A stretch of 64,000 nt of DNA from Rhinopomastus cyanomelas. Lineage: Eukaryota; Chordata; Aves; Bucerotiformes; Rhinopomastidae. The position numbers and the translations under genes are program-made. Below the pieces are notes generated by a model. That model searched no databases and was not told where the DNA came from. It saw only the letters and a list, made by a program, of their open reading frames with translations. Positions 36,801 through 48,800 of the stretch are shown one piece after another. The stretch covers positions 564,267 to 628,266 of the forward strand of contig VXBP01008584.1 of NCBI GenBank assembly GCA_013400115.1. Reading direction: 5' to 3'. The first letter of the stretch is position 1; the number at the start of each line of letters is the position of its first letter.

Positions 36801-39800
36801 CACAAAGTTTCCCTGTCACTGATATGTAGAGATGGTATTTTGGCAGGCTGGTCTGCCTGCAGTTTCAGTCTGCACTGGGGCGTTCTGTAGGCATAGTTTC
36901 ACAGTTTTTCTGCTACACTGGACTTTGTGTAGCAAAGTAATGTGCATGTTTACTTGTATGGCCACAATTTAGATGTAGCTGTTCCCCCCATTGATGCCAC
37001 TCAGAATCTAGTATGACTTTTAATATTTTTTTTTTCCTGAATTTTTGTTAGTCCCTCTACTTCTTCATTCCGTTTTGTGGCTGTCTGTCTTTAGCATGAG
37101 CTTTGACCCATCCCATCCTGAAGGGTGTTTCCCTGGCTATATCTAGTAGTAATTTACAATCTTTGCTTCTCCAAACCAGGGATCAATTTACTTCCCAGTT
37201 CAGTCTCCCCCTGACAGAGCTGTTGTGTGGCACCAGCCCACACAACGTAAGACTGTGTATGTGACTTGTTGCTTATCTGCTCCTGTTTCTCCTACTTGTG
37301 TGCTGCCTTCACCTTCTTCTATCACTTGTTTCCTGGCATAATATCTAATACAACAGCCTTATGTTGCCTTTTACCATTTTCCTTTTTTGCTGAAGCATCT
37401 GTGAAACGAATGTGTTCCATTGGGGTGTGCTTAGTAGGGGTGGTGCGTCCAGTACGGCTGAAGGTTTAAAAGATTGCTGTAATGCCAAAGGGCCCGTGCT
37501 TATGGGCATCTGTGGTTTTGGAGACCTCAGCGTGTCCTTGGGTTACTGCATATTTTCTGCCACTCCTTTGAGGCAGCCATACCATTTTCTAATAGTGGGC
37601 CTTTGTGCAATTCCTTCTTGGGGAACAGTCCCCTTTAGAATTGCAGCAAGTAAATTAGAGTCTTCTAGTTTGCACAGGCTGCCCCTCATATTTTTCTCAA
37701 CTTGTTTAACTGCTCTGACCTAAAGATAGAAGTCCTTTTCCCCATTCAGGGCATCACTGTTCTGTTTCTTTAAACAGTTAAGCTAAACAGTAGAGGTGAT
37801 CTTTTAGGTTCACCAGGGCCAATTTGGAGCAGGTTACAGTTAGTAGCACATTCAGCAGAACCCCTTTCAGCTGTAATAGGGCCAGGAGGTTGTACTGGTC
37901 CCAGTGACTGTGTTTTTAACTCTAGCTTAAGAGTTTTGAATGTCTCTTTATGTCTTTAATTTCCGTTCCTGGGCTTTGCCTTTGTGTGATGGTGAGTATA
38001 ATGGATGTGAAATAATAGAAAATCCAGGTACGTGCTTCACAGAATTGCTGCTTCTTCCAGTATCCTGGAGTTCCCATTCATTGTTTTAACGCCGTCCTTG
38101 TTGGGTCATTTACAGACTTTTTGTTGTTTTTTTTTTATTTATTTTTTTAAAATTTATCTGGACACATCAGGGACCAAGTACCTAAGAATTTTACTTCTTT
38201 TCTCAGTCCCTGGCATTTCTTGCATGGAATCTCAATTTCTGCTCTATTTAGTGCTTACCATACCGCTGCTGCCACTTCTACCTTTGTGGCAGAAGTTTCT
38301 CCAGTTAGAATTTCATCGGTTTCACATGATGACCTGGAAGTCCCTAACTATCCTTAACAAAGCTGCAAAGCATTTGCAGCTATTAGCCACTTACCTAGCA
38401 TCTGCTGCAGCAAGGAATCTCTCAGCCTCTTAGCGGAGTCTCCTGGTCAGAGGTCCCTGTCTAAGGGGAGGTCCTGGCAGCCAGCTGTCTTCAGGAGAGC
38501 TCCAGTGGCTCTTGAGCTGCCCACGGGCTGTTCATGCAGGTGAGATGATTGGCTCATAGTCAAAGTGACATAGCAAACTTACCTTGAGCTGATTGCTCAA
38601 GTCAGCCCTTGGCTACTGTACTGTTATTTGTTTCCCTGAGTCCGTGCTGAGCAGGATGCAATCACCACACCTCATTAACTCAGAAACAGAGTGTAGGAGG
38701 TAAGAGGCGTGTTGATGTGGGGGTGAAGCACACTATCACACTACCTCAAATGAGTTTGTGAGCTAAGATGACAGTCATTTTGGTTTAATTTCCATTCCCA
38801 TTCATCTTCAAATCTGAATATGAGATAGAAACATTATAAATTCAATTACAAGCTGTGTACCTCTAGATTTCTGGCCTGTTGCAATGAGTAACGGACTCTG
38901 CAGTCTAGTTGTGCTTTTGGAGCTGTAAAAATTGGGCACTCAGCATATGCTCTAGGAATCCAGTTAAGAAGTCAAGGCTTGTTGGCAGTGATTATTGGTG
39001 AATAGTGGGAGTGACCTATGTAAAATAGGAAAATGTGTGTTGCTTTGACAGGTGAAAATCAATTATCAAAAGTAAACAGTGCATTGATACCATGTATTGG
39101 CAGTTTCCCATCTGGTTGAAATCTCCACCCCCAGTTCCCTTAAATTGTATTTTGAGGAAGGCAGAACTGTCCAGGGCTCAGGTTGGTCAGAATATGTTCT
39201 ATGCAGAATCACAGGATCACAGACAGTTAGGGGTTGGAAGGGACCTCTAGAGATCAGCTAGTGCAACTTCCCTGCCAGAGTAGAATCCCCTGGGTGAGGC
39301 CACACAGGAACATCCAGGTGGTTTTTGAAAGTCTCCAGAGAAGGAGACTCTACAGCCTCTCTGGGCAGCCTGATCCAGGGCTCTGTCATCCTCATAGTTT
39401 CTTCCCACATTCAGGTGGAATTTCCTGTGTTCTAGCTTATCCCCATTATTCCTTGCCCTATTACTGGGCACCACCAAAAAGAGACTGGCTCCTCCTTCTT
39501 GACACTTGGCTTTGGAACAATGCCTTTGAAATACTTTGCAACTTTAAAATGTGTTTTTTCTTTCTTTTGATTTCCCTAGACTCGAGATGATTTTCTTGGG
39601 CAAGTGGATATTCCTCTTTATCAGTTACCGGTTTGTATTCTTTGTTTGGTTTGGTTTTAAGACTGTGAAAAGGGGAAAATTATTCTTTATGTAACTGTAT
39701 TAGACATTTAAAGAAGTTAACTTTACTGAAATATAAGTGAATAAATAAAATATCAGTTATTTTGTGTTTAAATGTTGGTTTCTGCTGTTAAGAGAATTAG

Positions 39801-42800
39801 GAGTGCTTCTGGCTTTGTCAAGAAGAAGAATGCAAGGTTCAAACGGACAAGAAGAGGTGGTAATAATTGTCATACTTCTAAAAAGATTTAAAATCTACAT
39901 ATTTGCTTCTGATATTTCTTAATCCCATCAACAGATACAGAAGCTAAGTGGGAAATAGAGGTAGTATTGCTTTGTACATTTTAAAATTGTTTTTCTAGTC
40001 CTCTTGTAAAGCACATTGTTATTTTGAAAGTCACCAAGAACACAGAGATAAGTAAGCCTTCTCATTTTTTGTTTCTGAGGTCTCAAAGCATTAGCAAATA
40101 TTAACAGACTTATCAGCATCTTGTTAAAGACAGGAGTATGGATATATCCCATTTCCTACTTAAACTGGGATACAAGTTCATGTTAACATCTCTCCTTCAG
40201 TCAGCCGGGTCGTAATGTCCCTCTGGAGACGACTGCCAGTGTTTCACTTCCCGCTAATAAACTGGACAGCAATAGCTGGAGATGTTTGAACTTAATAACA
40301 CGTAGCCTTTAGATTCTGGATTTTCCTATTTGTTTCCAGTACAATGTTGACACGATTTTTTTATTTGGCAGTTGTTTTATGGAATTGGATTGACCTCTTA
40401 GGCTTGCATCATCTACCTTTGTCCTTAAGTAGAAATGCTACTTGCAAGTTTTTCCTCATATTTACAATTTACATACTTTTAAACATTTACATATTTACTG
40501 CTTGAAATGATTGAAATGAATGGAATAATGAGAGCCTAGATTACCCCCCAGAATTTACAGGCAGTTGAAGAAAGGGAAAAAGATATTCACAAGTGCTCCT
40601 AAGCAACTCGAAAAATCAAATGCTTGTGTAAGAACTGCAGAACTTCAGGTGGATTATAAACATTATTTCTTTTTCTGTTTAACATAAATACTTTTCTTTA
40701 ATGTTCCCTCCCATATGTGTTTCTGCCTGTCCTGGGGATGTACATATATAAAATGATGTATGCCTGCCCCTTTGCTTTTGTGAATCGGAACAGAGACGGT
40801 CTTGGAATAGATTCTGCTGGGACTTTTTGTATCCTCAAGTCCTACAAGTAGAAATGTGGCTTATGTGTCTTCTGGGTTAAAAGATTTGAAAAACACCAAA
40901 GGAGAAAAAGAGTTATGGTAGATCTTCTCAATGTTAAAATTGAGAGTCTGTCTCTTGATTTGAGGCTAAACATGTGTTGGGATTTTTTTCTGTGCTTTAG
41001 AAGCTGTAATGTGTATACTGAAAATGAATTTCTTTTTCTTCAGCTGGGACGGCCGTCTTATTACTAAAATTAAAGCTGGTATTGGCATTGCTTTAGCTAG
41101 ACCTGTAACTTTAAGATTTAAAGTTTTATGTGACCTTTAAAGAAACACTGTCAATTTCTGTAACTTCAAGTGTTACAAATTTTTCTTGGAAAAACTTGTC
41201 TTATTCCAGACAGAAAATCCAAGTATGGAGAGACCATATACATTTAAGGATTTTGTTCTTCATCCGAGAAGGTTAGTAAATACCCTTAAAAAGTCTAACT
41301 ATTGTATCTAAACAATGCTTTGATGCCTTATGTAAATGTTGTCTAAACTTAGGTTTTCATCAAAGAAATTTAAACATCAGTGGGGTAAGTTACCTGTGGC
41401 TCTACCAAAAAGTCAGCATTCATTTGAATACTTGTTATTGCGTAAGAATAAACCATTTTTCTTCAGGCCACGGTACAATTCCCACTACAGCTCCAACGGA
41501 ACAACGTGCTGTTCTGCTGGGCTGTAACATTCATGGGTCAGGCCGTAACGTATTCATCTCTCTGTTACTTGCTGTTGTTTCCTGACTTATTGTCTCTTGT
41601 TTGCCTGTTCCATGTAAGCAGTTTCATCCACTATAAATGTAATTCGGCCACAGTAATCCCATGGAACGCTGCAGACTGGGGGATGAGTGGCTGGCAAGCA
41701 GCCTGGCAGAGAAGGACTTGGCAGTACTGGTTGACAACAGACTGGACAGGAGCCAGCAGGGTGCCCAGGTGGCATGAAAGGCCAATGGCATCCTGGCTTG
41801 TGTCAGCAAGTTTGCTGACGACACCAAGCTGTGTGGCGCAGCAGCATGCTGGAGGGCAGGGATGCCACCCAGAGGGATCTGGACAGGCTGGAGAGGTGGG
41901 CACAAGCCAACGTCATGGTGTTCAGCAAGACCAAGTGTAAGGTCCTGCATCTGGGTTGAGGCAATCCTAAGAACAAATACAGGCTGGGCAGTGACTGGCT
42001 GGAGAGTAGCCCTGGGGAGAGGGACTTGGGGGNGTGGATGGGTTGGAACTGGATGATCCTTGGTCCCTTCTAACCCTGAGTGACTCTGATTCCATGGCTT
42101 CTCCAATCAGGTGAGCCTGCTTTGGCAGGGGGATTGGACTAGATGATCTTTCGGGGTCCCTTCCAATCCCTAATGATTCTATGATTCTAGGAATAGTGTG
42201 GCCAGCAGGACTAGAGACATAATTCTCCCCCTGTACTGGATGGCACTGATGAGGCCTCATCGTCAGTACTGGGGGCAGTTCTGGGCCCCTGACTTCAAGA
42301 GATTGAGGGCCTGGAGCAGGTGCAGAGGAGCAACAAGGCTGGGGAAGGGACCGGATGACAACAGTCTGAGGGAGCTGGGGGTGTTTATCCTGTAGAAGAG
42401 GAGACTCAAAGGGGTCCTTGTCCCTCTCCACAACTACCTGAAGGGAGGTTATAGTCAGGTGGGGCTTGGGCTCTTCTCCCAGGCAGCCAGCGCCAGGACG
42501 AGATCAGGGCCTAAAGCTGCGCCAGAGGAGGGTTGGATATTAGGAAGCCCTTCCTTGTAGAAACAGTGATCAGACACTGGACTGGACTGCCCAGGCCACC
42601 TTGAAGTTGTTTAAGGACAGACTGGATGAGGCACTTAGTGCCATGGTCTAGCTGATATGGTGGTGTCACATCCTGACTTTATGATCTTAGAGGTCTTTTC
42701 CAACCTCAATAATTCAGTGATTCTTTAATAAAAACTCAAACTGAAAACCTGCTGAAGAATTAGGAAGTGATGTGCTAAAAAAAGGCCATGGATTTTTTAA

Positions 42801-45800
42801 AGTGATTTGAAGCTCATGTTGGTGTTAGGCATTTCAGGTTTTTTTTGGAAAAATGTAGTTTCTTGCCAAGATCATCTCAGATTTAACTTACATTAGAAAC
42901 ACATAAAATGCATTTCAGCATTTTTTAGGTAATAGGTTCCAATCTCATGGACTCATAGAATGGCTGAAGTTAGAGGGGACTTCAGAGATCATCTAGTTCC
43001 AACACCTCTCACTAGACTAGATTGCCCAGAGACCCATCAAGCCTGGACTTCAGTGGTTTCAGGCAAGGGCCATCCACAACCTCCCTGGGCAAGCCCATTC
43101 CAGTGCCTCAGCACCCAGGGAGGGAACACTATCACTAGAGTCCCTCATAAAAAAAGTTAACTGCAGTTTTTCCGTAGCCCTCTTCCAGTACCTGAAAGAT
43201 GCTGGTACTACTGTAAGATCCCCTCAGAATAGCCTGAATTCCCTCAGCCTGTCCTGATTCAGCCCTCTGATCATCCTCGTAGATTCCTCTGGACTTGCTC
43301 CAACAGCTCCAAGTCCTTGTACTGAGGACTCCAGAACTGGGCATTGCACTCCAGATGAAGTTGCACAAAAACAGAGTAGGAGGGGCAATGGGTGTGAGCT
43401 GGAACAGAGGAGGTTCCATGTGAGTGTGAGAAGGAACTTCTTCCCAGTGAGGGTGACAGAGCACTGGAACAGGCTGCCCAGGGGGGTTGTGGAGGCTCCT
43501 TCACTGGAGATGTTCAAGACCCGACTGGATGTGTTCCTGTGCAATTTGATCTAGGTGGTCCTTCTCCGGCAGAGGGATTGGAGTAGCTGATCTTTTGAGG
43601 TCCTTTCCATTACCTAACATTCTGTAGAATCTTTTCCTGTTGCCGTTGGTGTTTCTGGCCAGGTTTAATTCTCTCTGGGCTTTGGCTTCCCTAACCCAAT
43701 CCCTGGCAGGGATTTGTCTGTACTTTGTGGTAAGAGCGTTAACGCAGATTTACCAAGAGAAGCCACAAGCTGCAGGTGCTTTTCTACCTTGAAATCTTGT
43801 TCCAGCTTTCCAATGCTTCAGTGTTGTTAATGCATGTTTGTCAGTTTTGCTCTTAATTGCATTTACTTGGACTGGAATGTGAACAGTAAGGTGACTCCTT
43901 TCCGATACCTCATGCTGAGGAAGAATTTTTAACTTGTTAATAATCTGATATTAATGAGTTTAACTTTTCTGTTGAAAACTAAGTAAGGAAGTTAATTCCT
44001 CTTTCAAACTGGATGTGGTCTTCTCTGAAAACAAAATATGTGGATGAATATGTTTATAATCCAACATGTAGTGTTTTTCTGGATGTTGACTTTTTCTATA
44101 TAGCAAGAGAAAAAAAGATCAAAGCATTACATCTTAGTGATGGGGGGATGTTTCTTCTTTGGGTGTTTTTGGTTTTTGCTTAGTGGTTTGGGGTTTTTTT
44201 AAAAATTATTTTGATAGGCTATATGTAGGTATCCAGTTTATCCAGTTGACTCAATAGTTATTTTCTCAGGACCTTATTGTAATTTTTTATACGAGTAATC
44301 AAACAGATGAGATAATTTGTGAGTTTTCTTGTGTCAAGTTAAAATATTACATTAAGCAATATGGTGAAATCCTGTTTTTGGTCTTCCAGTGGTGCTTTGT
44401 CCTAAATACAGAGGGGAAACTGCTGAAATATTTGAGCTTGTTGCTTTAGCAAAAGCAATCCTGTAGGTTGAAATGATGCTTGATTGATTGTTTGCACACA
44501 GTCAGAACACAAATGCACAATAAAACCATTTTCTTTTCTGTTTTGCAGCCATAAATCCAGAGTTAAAGGCCACCTTAGATTAAAAATGACTTACTTACCT
44601 AAAAGCAGTGGGTCTGAAGAAGACACTTTGGAACAGGCTGAAGAATTAGAGGTAGGAAATGATGTATTTATTGCTGTAAAACCTAGCAAGTGCCCTTCAG
44701 TTGTTAAGGACACTTGCAATAAAAACTAGTATTAGGAATCACTAAGCTGTAAATATTTTAACTATAAGTGTTTTCGAAACAAGCCAGTTAAAAGCAATTG
44801 ATTGTATCTGGTCCTGACTGTCTAAAATTTTTTTAGTTTTGATAAAAATGGAAGTATCATTGTCCAGTGTTTGTACAGCTGTTCAATGTTGTTTGATCCA
44901 AGCCAGACACTGGCTGGTCTTAAAATATCAACATCCTTCAATTTATAGGGACATTTTTATCTTAACTGCTTTACATTTGTAACCTTTTGTAAACACATCC
45001 AATGTAGATCAATAGATAACTTTTCAGGAATTCACCAGCTCTAATCAGCATTAATGTCTTTTGCTGTAGTCAGACTTTCTGTTACAAACTGGTATGCCTG
45101 TGTGACACAATACATTTGCAAGTTATGTGTGAATTGAAATGTATTGACTTTTTTTAAGCTCATCAATGAATGTTGCTTGTTTTTCTGGAATAAGCATCTT
45201 TTGATGCTAATACGTTTTGGAAACTTGATATAATAATCTGATTACTGCATGCATACTTTGTCCTACCACTTCCTGAGAGAAGCACAGTTCTCCAGGCAGC
45301 TGACAACAGCCTCACAGCTACAGGCCCTAGTTTTCAAGGGGGATTGTAACTACCCTGATATTTGGTGGAACTCCTACTCAGCCAGCCACCCAAAGTCCAG
45401 AAGATTCCTCCAGTACATTGATGACAACTTCCTGATGCAAATGGTGGAGGAGTCCACTAGGAGAGGAGCACTGCTGGAGGTTCTGGTTAAAGCAGTGAAG
45501 GTTTAGGACAACCTTGGTTGCAGTGACCATGAGATGATGGAGTTCAGGGTCTTGTGTGGCAGGGACAGAATAGCTAGCAGAATCACAACCCTGGACGTCA
45601 GGAGGGCCAACTTTGGCCTTTTCAAGCAATTGCTAGGGGAAATCCCATGGGACAGGGTACTGGCAGGTAAAGGGGCCCAGGATAGCTGGTTAACATTCAA
45701 AGATCACTTTTTTGAAGCCCAAGACAAGAGCATTCCAACAGGAAAGAAGTCAAGGAAGGGAGCTGGAAGACCTGCATGGTTAAACAGGTAGCTGCTGGGC

Positions 45801-48800
45801 AAAGGAAGAAGAAAGTCTATAGGTCATGGAAGGAGGGGATGGCTTCTTGAGGTGATTATAAGGCTCTGGTAAGAGAATGTAGGGACACAACTAGAAAAGC
45901 CAAGGCCTCCTTGGAATTAAACCTTACAAGAGAGGTCAAGGGCAACAAAAAGGGCTTCTTCAAATACACTGAGGGTAAAACTAAAACTAGAGGCAATGTA
46001 GGCCCCCTGCTGAATGGGGTGGGTGCCCTGGAGATAGAGGATACAGAGAAAGCAGAGATACTCAACACCTTCTTTGCCTCTGTCTGTACTTCTGGGGGCT
46101 GTCTTAATATCAAGCCCCAGATTGCTGGGGCTCCAGAGGATGTTGAGGCAAGACAGGAGCCTGCCTTGGTTGATGAGGACTGGGTTAGAGGTAAGTTGAG
46201 CCAACTGGATGTGCACAAATCCATGGGCACTGATGGGATGCACTCACGCTTGCTAATGGGGGCAGTGGAAGTCATTGCTAGGCCACCCTCCATCATCTTT
46301 GCTAAGTGGACTGGATGATTGGATAGTGAGGTGGATTGTGAACTGGCTGCAGGATAGGAGCCAGAGAGTAGTGGTCAATAAGACAGAGTCTAGTTGGAGG
46401 CCTGTATCTAGTGGAGTGCCCCAGGGGTCAGTGCTATGACCAGTCCTGTTCAATCTATTCATTGATGACTTGGATGAGGGATTAGGGTGCACTGGCAGCA
46501 AGTTTGCNTTATGAGGAAAGGCTGAGGGAGCTGGGTCTCTTTAGCTTGGAGGAGACTGAGGGGTGACCTCATTGATGTTTATAAATATGTGTAGGGTGGG
46601 TGTCAGGAGGATGGAGCCAGGCTCTTCTCAGTGTCATCTAGTGATAGGACCAAGGGGCAATGTGTGTAAGCTGGAACATAGGAGGTTCCATATGAATGTG
46701 AGAAGGAACTTCTTCCCAGTGAGGGTGACAGAGCACTGGAACAGGTTTCCCAGAGGGGTTGTGGAGTCTCCTTCTCTGGAGACATAAAATCCCGCCTGGA
46801 TGTGTTCCTGTGTGACTTGGTCTAGGTGATCCTGCTGTGTCAGGGGGATTGGACTGGATGATTTTTTTGAGGTCCTTTCCAATCCCTAATGCTCTGTGAT
46901 TCTGTGAAAACCCAGAGCAAATTCACTGTTTTAAATTGCAGTGTACTGCAGCTTTAAAAAGGAGGTGGTTTAATAAAGCGAGATTTTTCCAATATTGGAA
47001 ATTTTTCCAATATTTGACAATATTAAAGGTAGTTAATATTGTATCTTTTAGCCTGAGTGGATTATATTGGACCAAACAGATGCTTCCAGCCTTCCACAAC
47101 AGCAGCAGCAGGAATCTCCTCCTCTGCCTTCAGGCTGGGAAGAAAGACAAGACATCCTTGGCAGAACCTACTACGTCAATCATGAATTCCGAAGAACACA
47201 ATGGAAAAGACCAACTGCTCAGTATGTCTTTTTTGACCAGAAAGTTCAAGTCTAACATTATCTCCTGTGACTAGTTCAATCTAATTACCTTGAGAGTGAG
47301 GAGAACTAGAAAGTGAAGAGGTTCCTGTTCCCTGGAAGTATACGTTCAAATAGCAGCTGATTGTAATTGTGAGAGAACTAGAGTAAACCTGGTTCCTCCT
47401 TCCCTTTTTTATTTTTGAGGTTTGTGGTGGTTTTTGCCTTTGGCACATGAATTACAGAAATACCTGGAATGCTGTTTAGTTCTTTAACTTACACTTCATG
47501 TTGTATGAGTATTCCTTTAGAACAGTTGACATTAATTGTTATGGCTTATGACTGTGTCTTCTGTTGAAATTACTGCAGCGTGTTTTTGCTGTTAGTGTAG
47601 CTTACAGCTGAGAGATAAAATATGGCTACTACATGCTTACTTCCCCCGCAACAGAGACAACGTGGCAGTTTCAGATATGGGTATTGTGCAGCTGGAGGCC
47701 CAGCACGTGTTCACTCATCGGCGACAGATATCAGAGGATACAGAAAACCTAGACAACAGAGATTCCCCTGAGGTAAAGACAGTCTCTAAACATTTTTGAA
47801 ATGCAAGTAACTTTTAATCTAGTCAAAAATCTTGTCTAACTATTTGTAACTTGCAACTGTTAAATTTTAAAATGTTTCTTTTTTCTTTATTTTTGAAGAG
47901 CTGGGAAATAATAACTGAAGACGAAGCAACAACGTATAGCAATCAGAACCTTCAAGTACCTCCTTCTCAGAGTAATTGTGATATCCAGACACATCTTGCA
48001 GAAGAATTTAATACCAGACTTACTACATCTGGAGGTTCAGCTACTGGCCAGTCAGGAGCCTACACTGTAAATTATTTTTCTCATTGTTCTTAATGCAGAA
48101 ATATTTACAATATTTTGTACCAGATGTTACTACTGATAGAATTAGATCTGCGAGTACTTCACTGAACAATTACATTTTTAATCTTGCTGAACCCCATCTA
48201 AGAAAGCATTTGATTCTGCCCACGAGTACATAGCCAGGGGCTTTCTGGTGGTAGCAGGCTGTTAAATAAGCTCAGCTGTCTTGTGAAACCAGAGTTGCAC
48301 AAACAGCCTTGTAAACTGATATGTGACCTGAGAAATCCACTCTCCATTGAGGCCCAAATCATTTAGTTTGTCAGAATTTGGTATTTAAATAAAATCATTA
48401 ATTTCTGTGATGCCGAGAATGACATTCCAAATGTAAATTTGGAATTGACTATTTGTTTCTGTCTTTGTGCAAAGATATCACTAGTGTTGCTGATTCCAGC
48501 AAAGTGGGGATTTTACTTGATCTCTGCTGTTCAGTGTCCTATGGATAGCAAGAAAATTTTTACTTTCGCTTGTTTGCATGAGCTAAGTCTAGGAAGATGT
48601 TCAAATTATTTGCATAGCCAGCTGGAATGAGTCTTACCTCCCTTTAACCTCCATTGCTCCCCCAAAAATAAATTAAAGACCTTAACATACTTTCTCTTTC
48701 AAGTATTCTGAAAGGGTGTGTAGAAAGGGCAGAATCTCTCAAATAATCAAGAGATTCTAGAGAAAGATGAAATCCGATTACTTAATTGGAGCAGTGGAAT

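Larger units (their letters stand above)
35080..38745 (-). mobile_element. Decayed endogenous retrovirus (ERVL-like) remnant, minus strand
   Basis: Two similar sequences in the same orientation, about 35080-35240 and 38605-38745, bracket 3.4 kb and look like LTR copies. Between them the minus strand keeps readable traces of pol in the expected order, RNase H end (near 37110-37085) then integrase (about 36920 to 36395). No intact gag, protease, RT or env frame was found. With integrase nearest the 35.1-kb repeat, that repeat is the 3' LTR. ERVL assignment is from the style of the integrase and absence of env, and is tentative. Confidence 0.65.

Noticed and set aside
38032..38433. 133-codon open frame on the + strand
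   Set aside because: It lies in the decayed retroviral remnant, opposite to its coding strand, with low-complexity Phe/Leu content and no known similarity.
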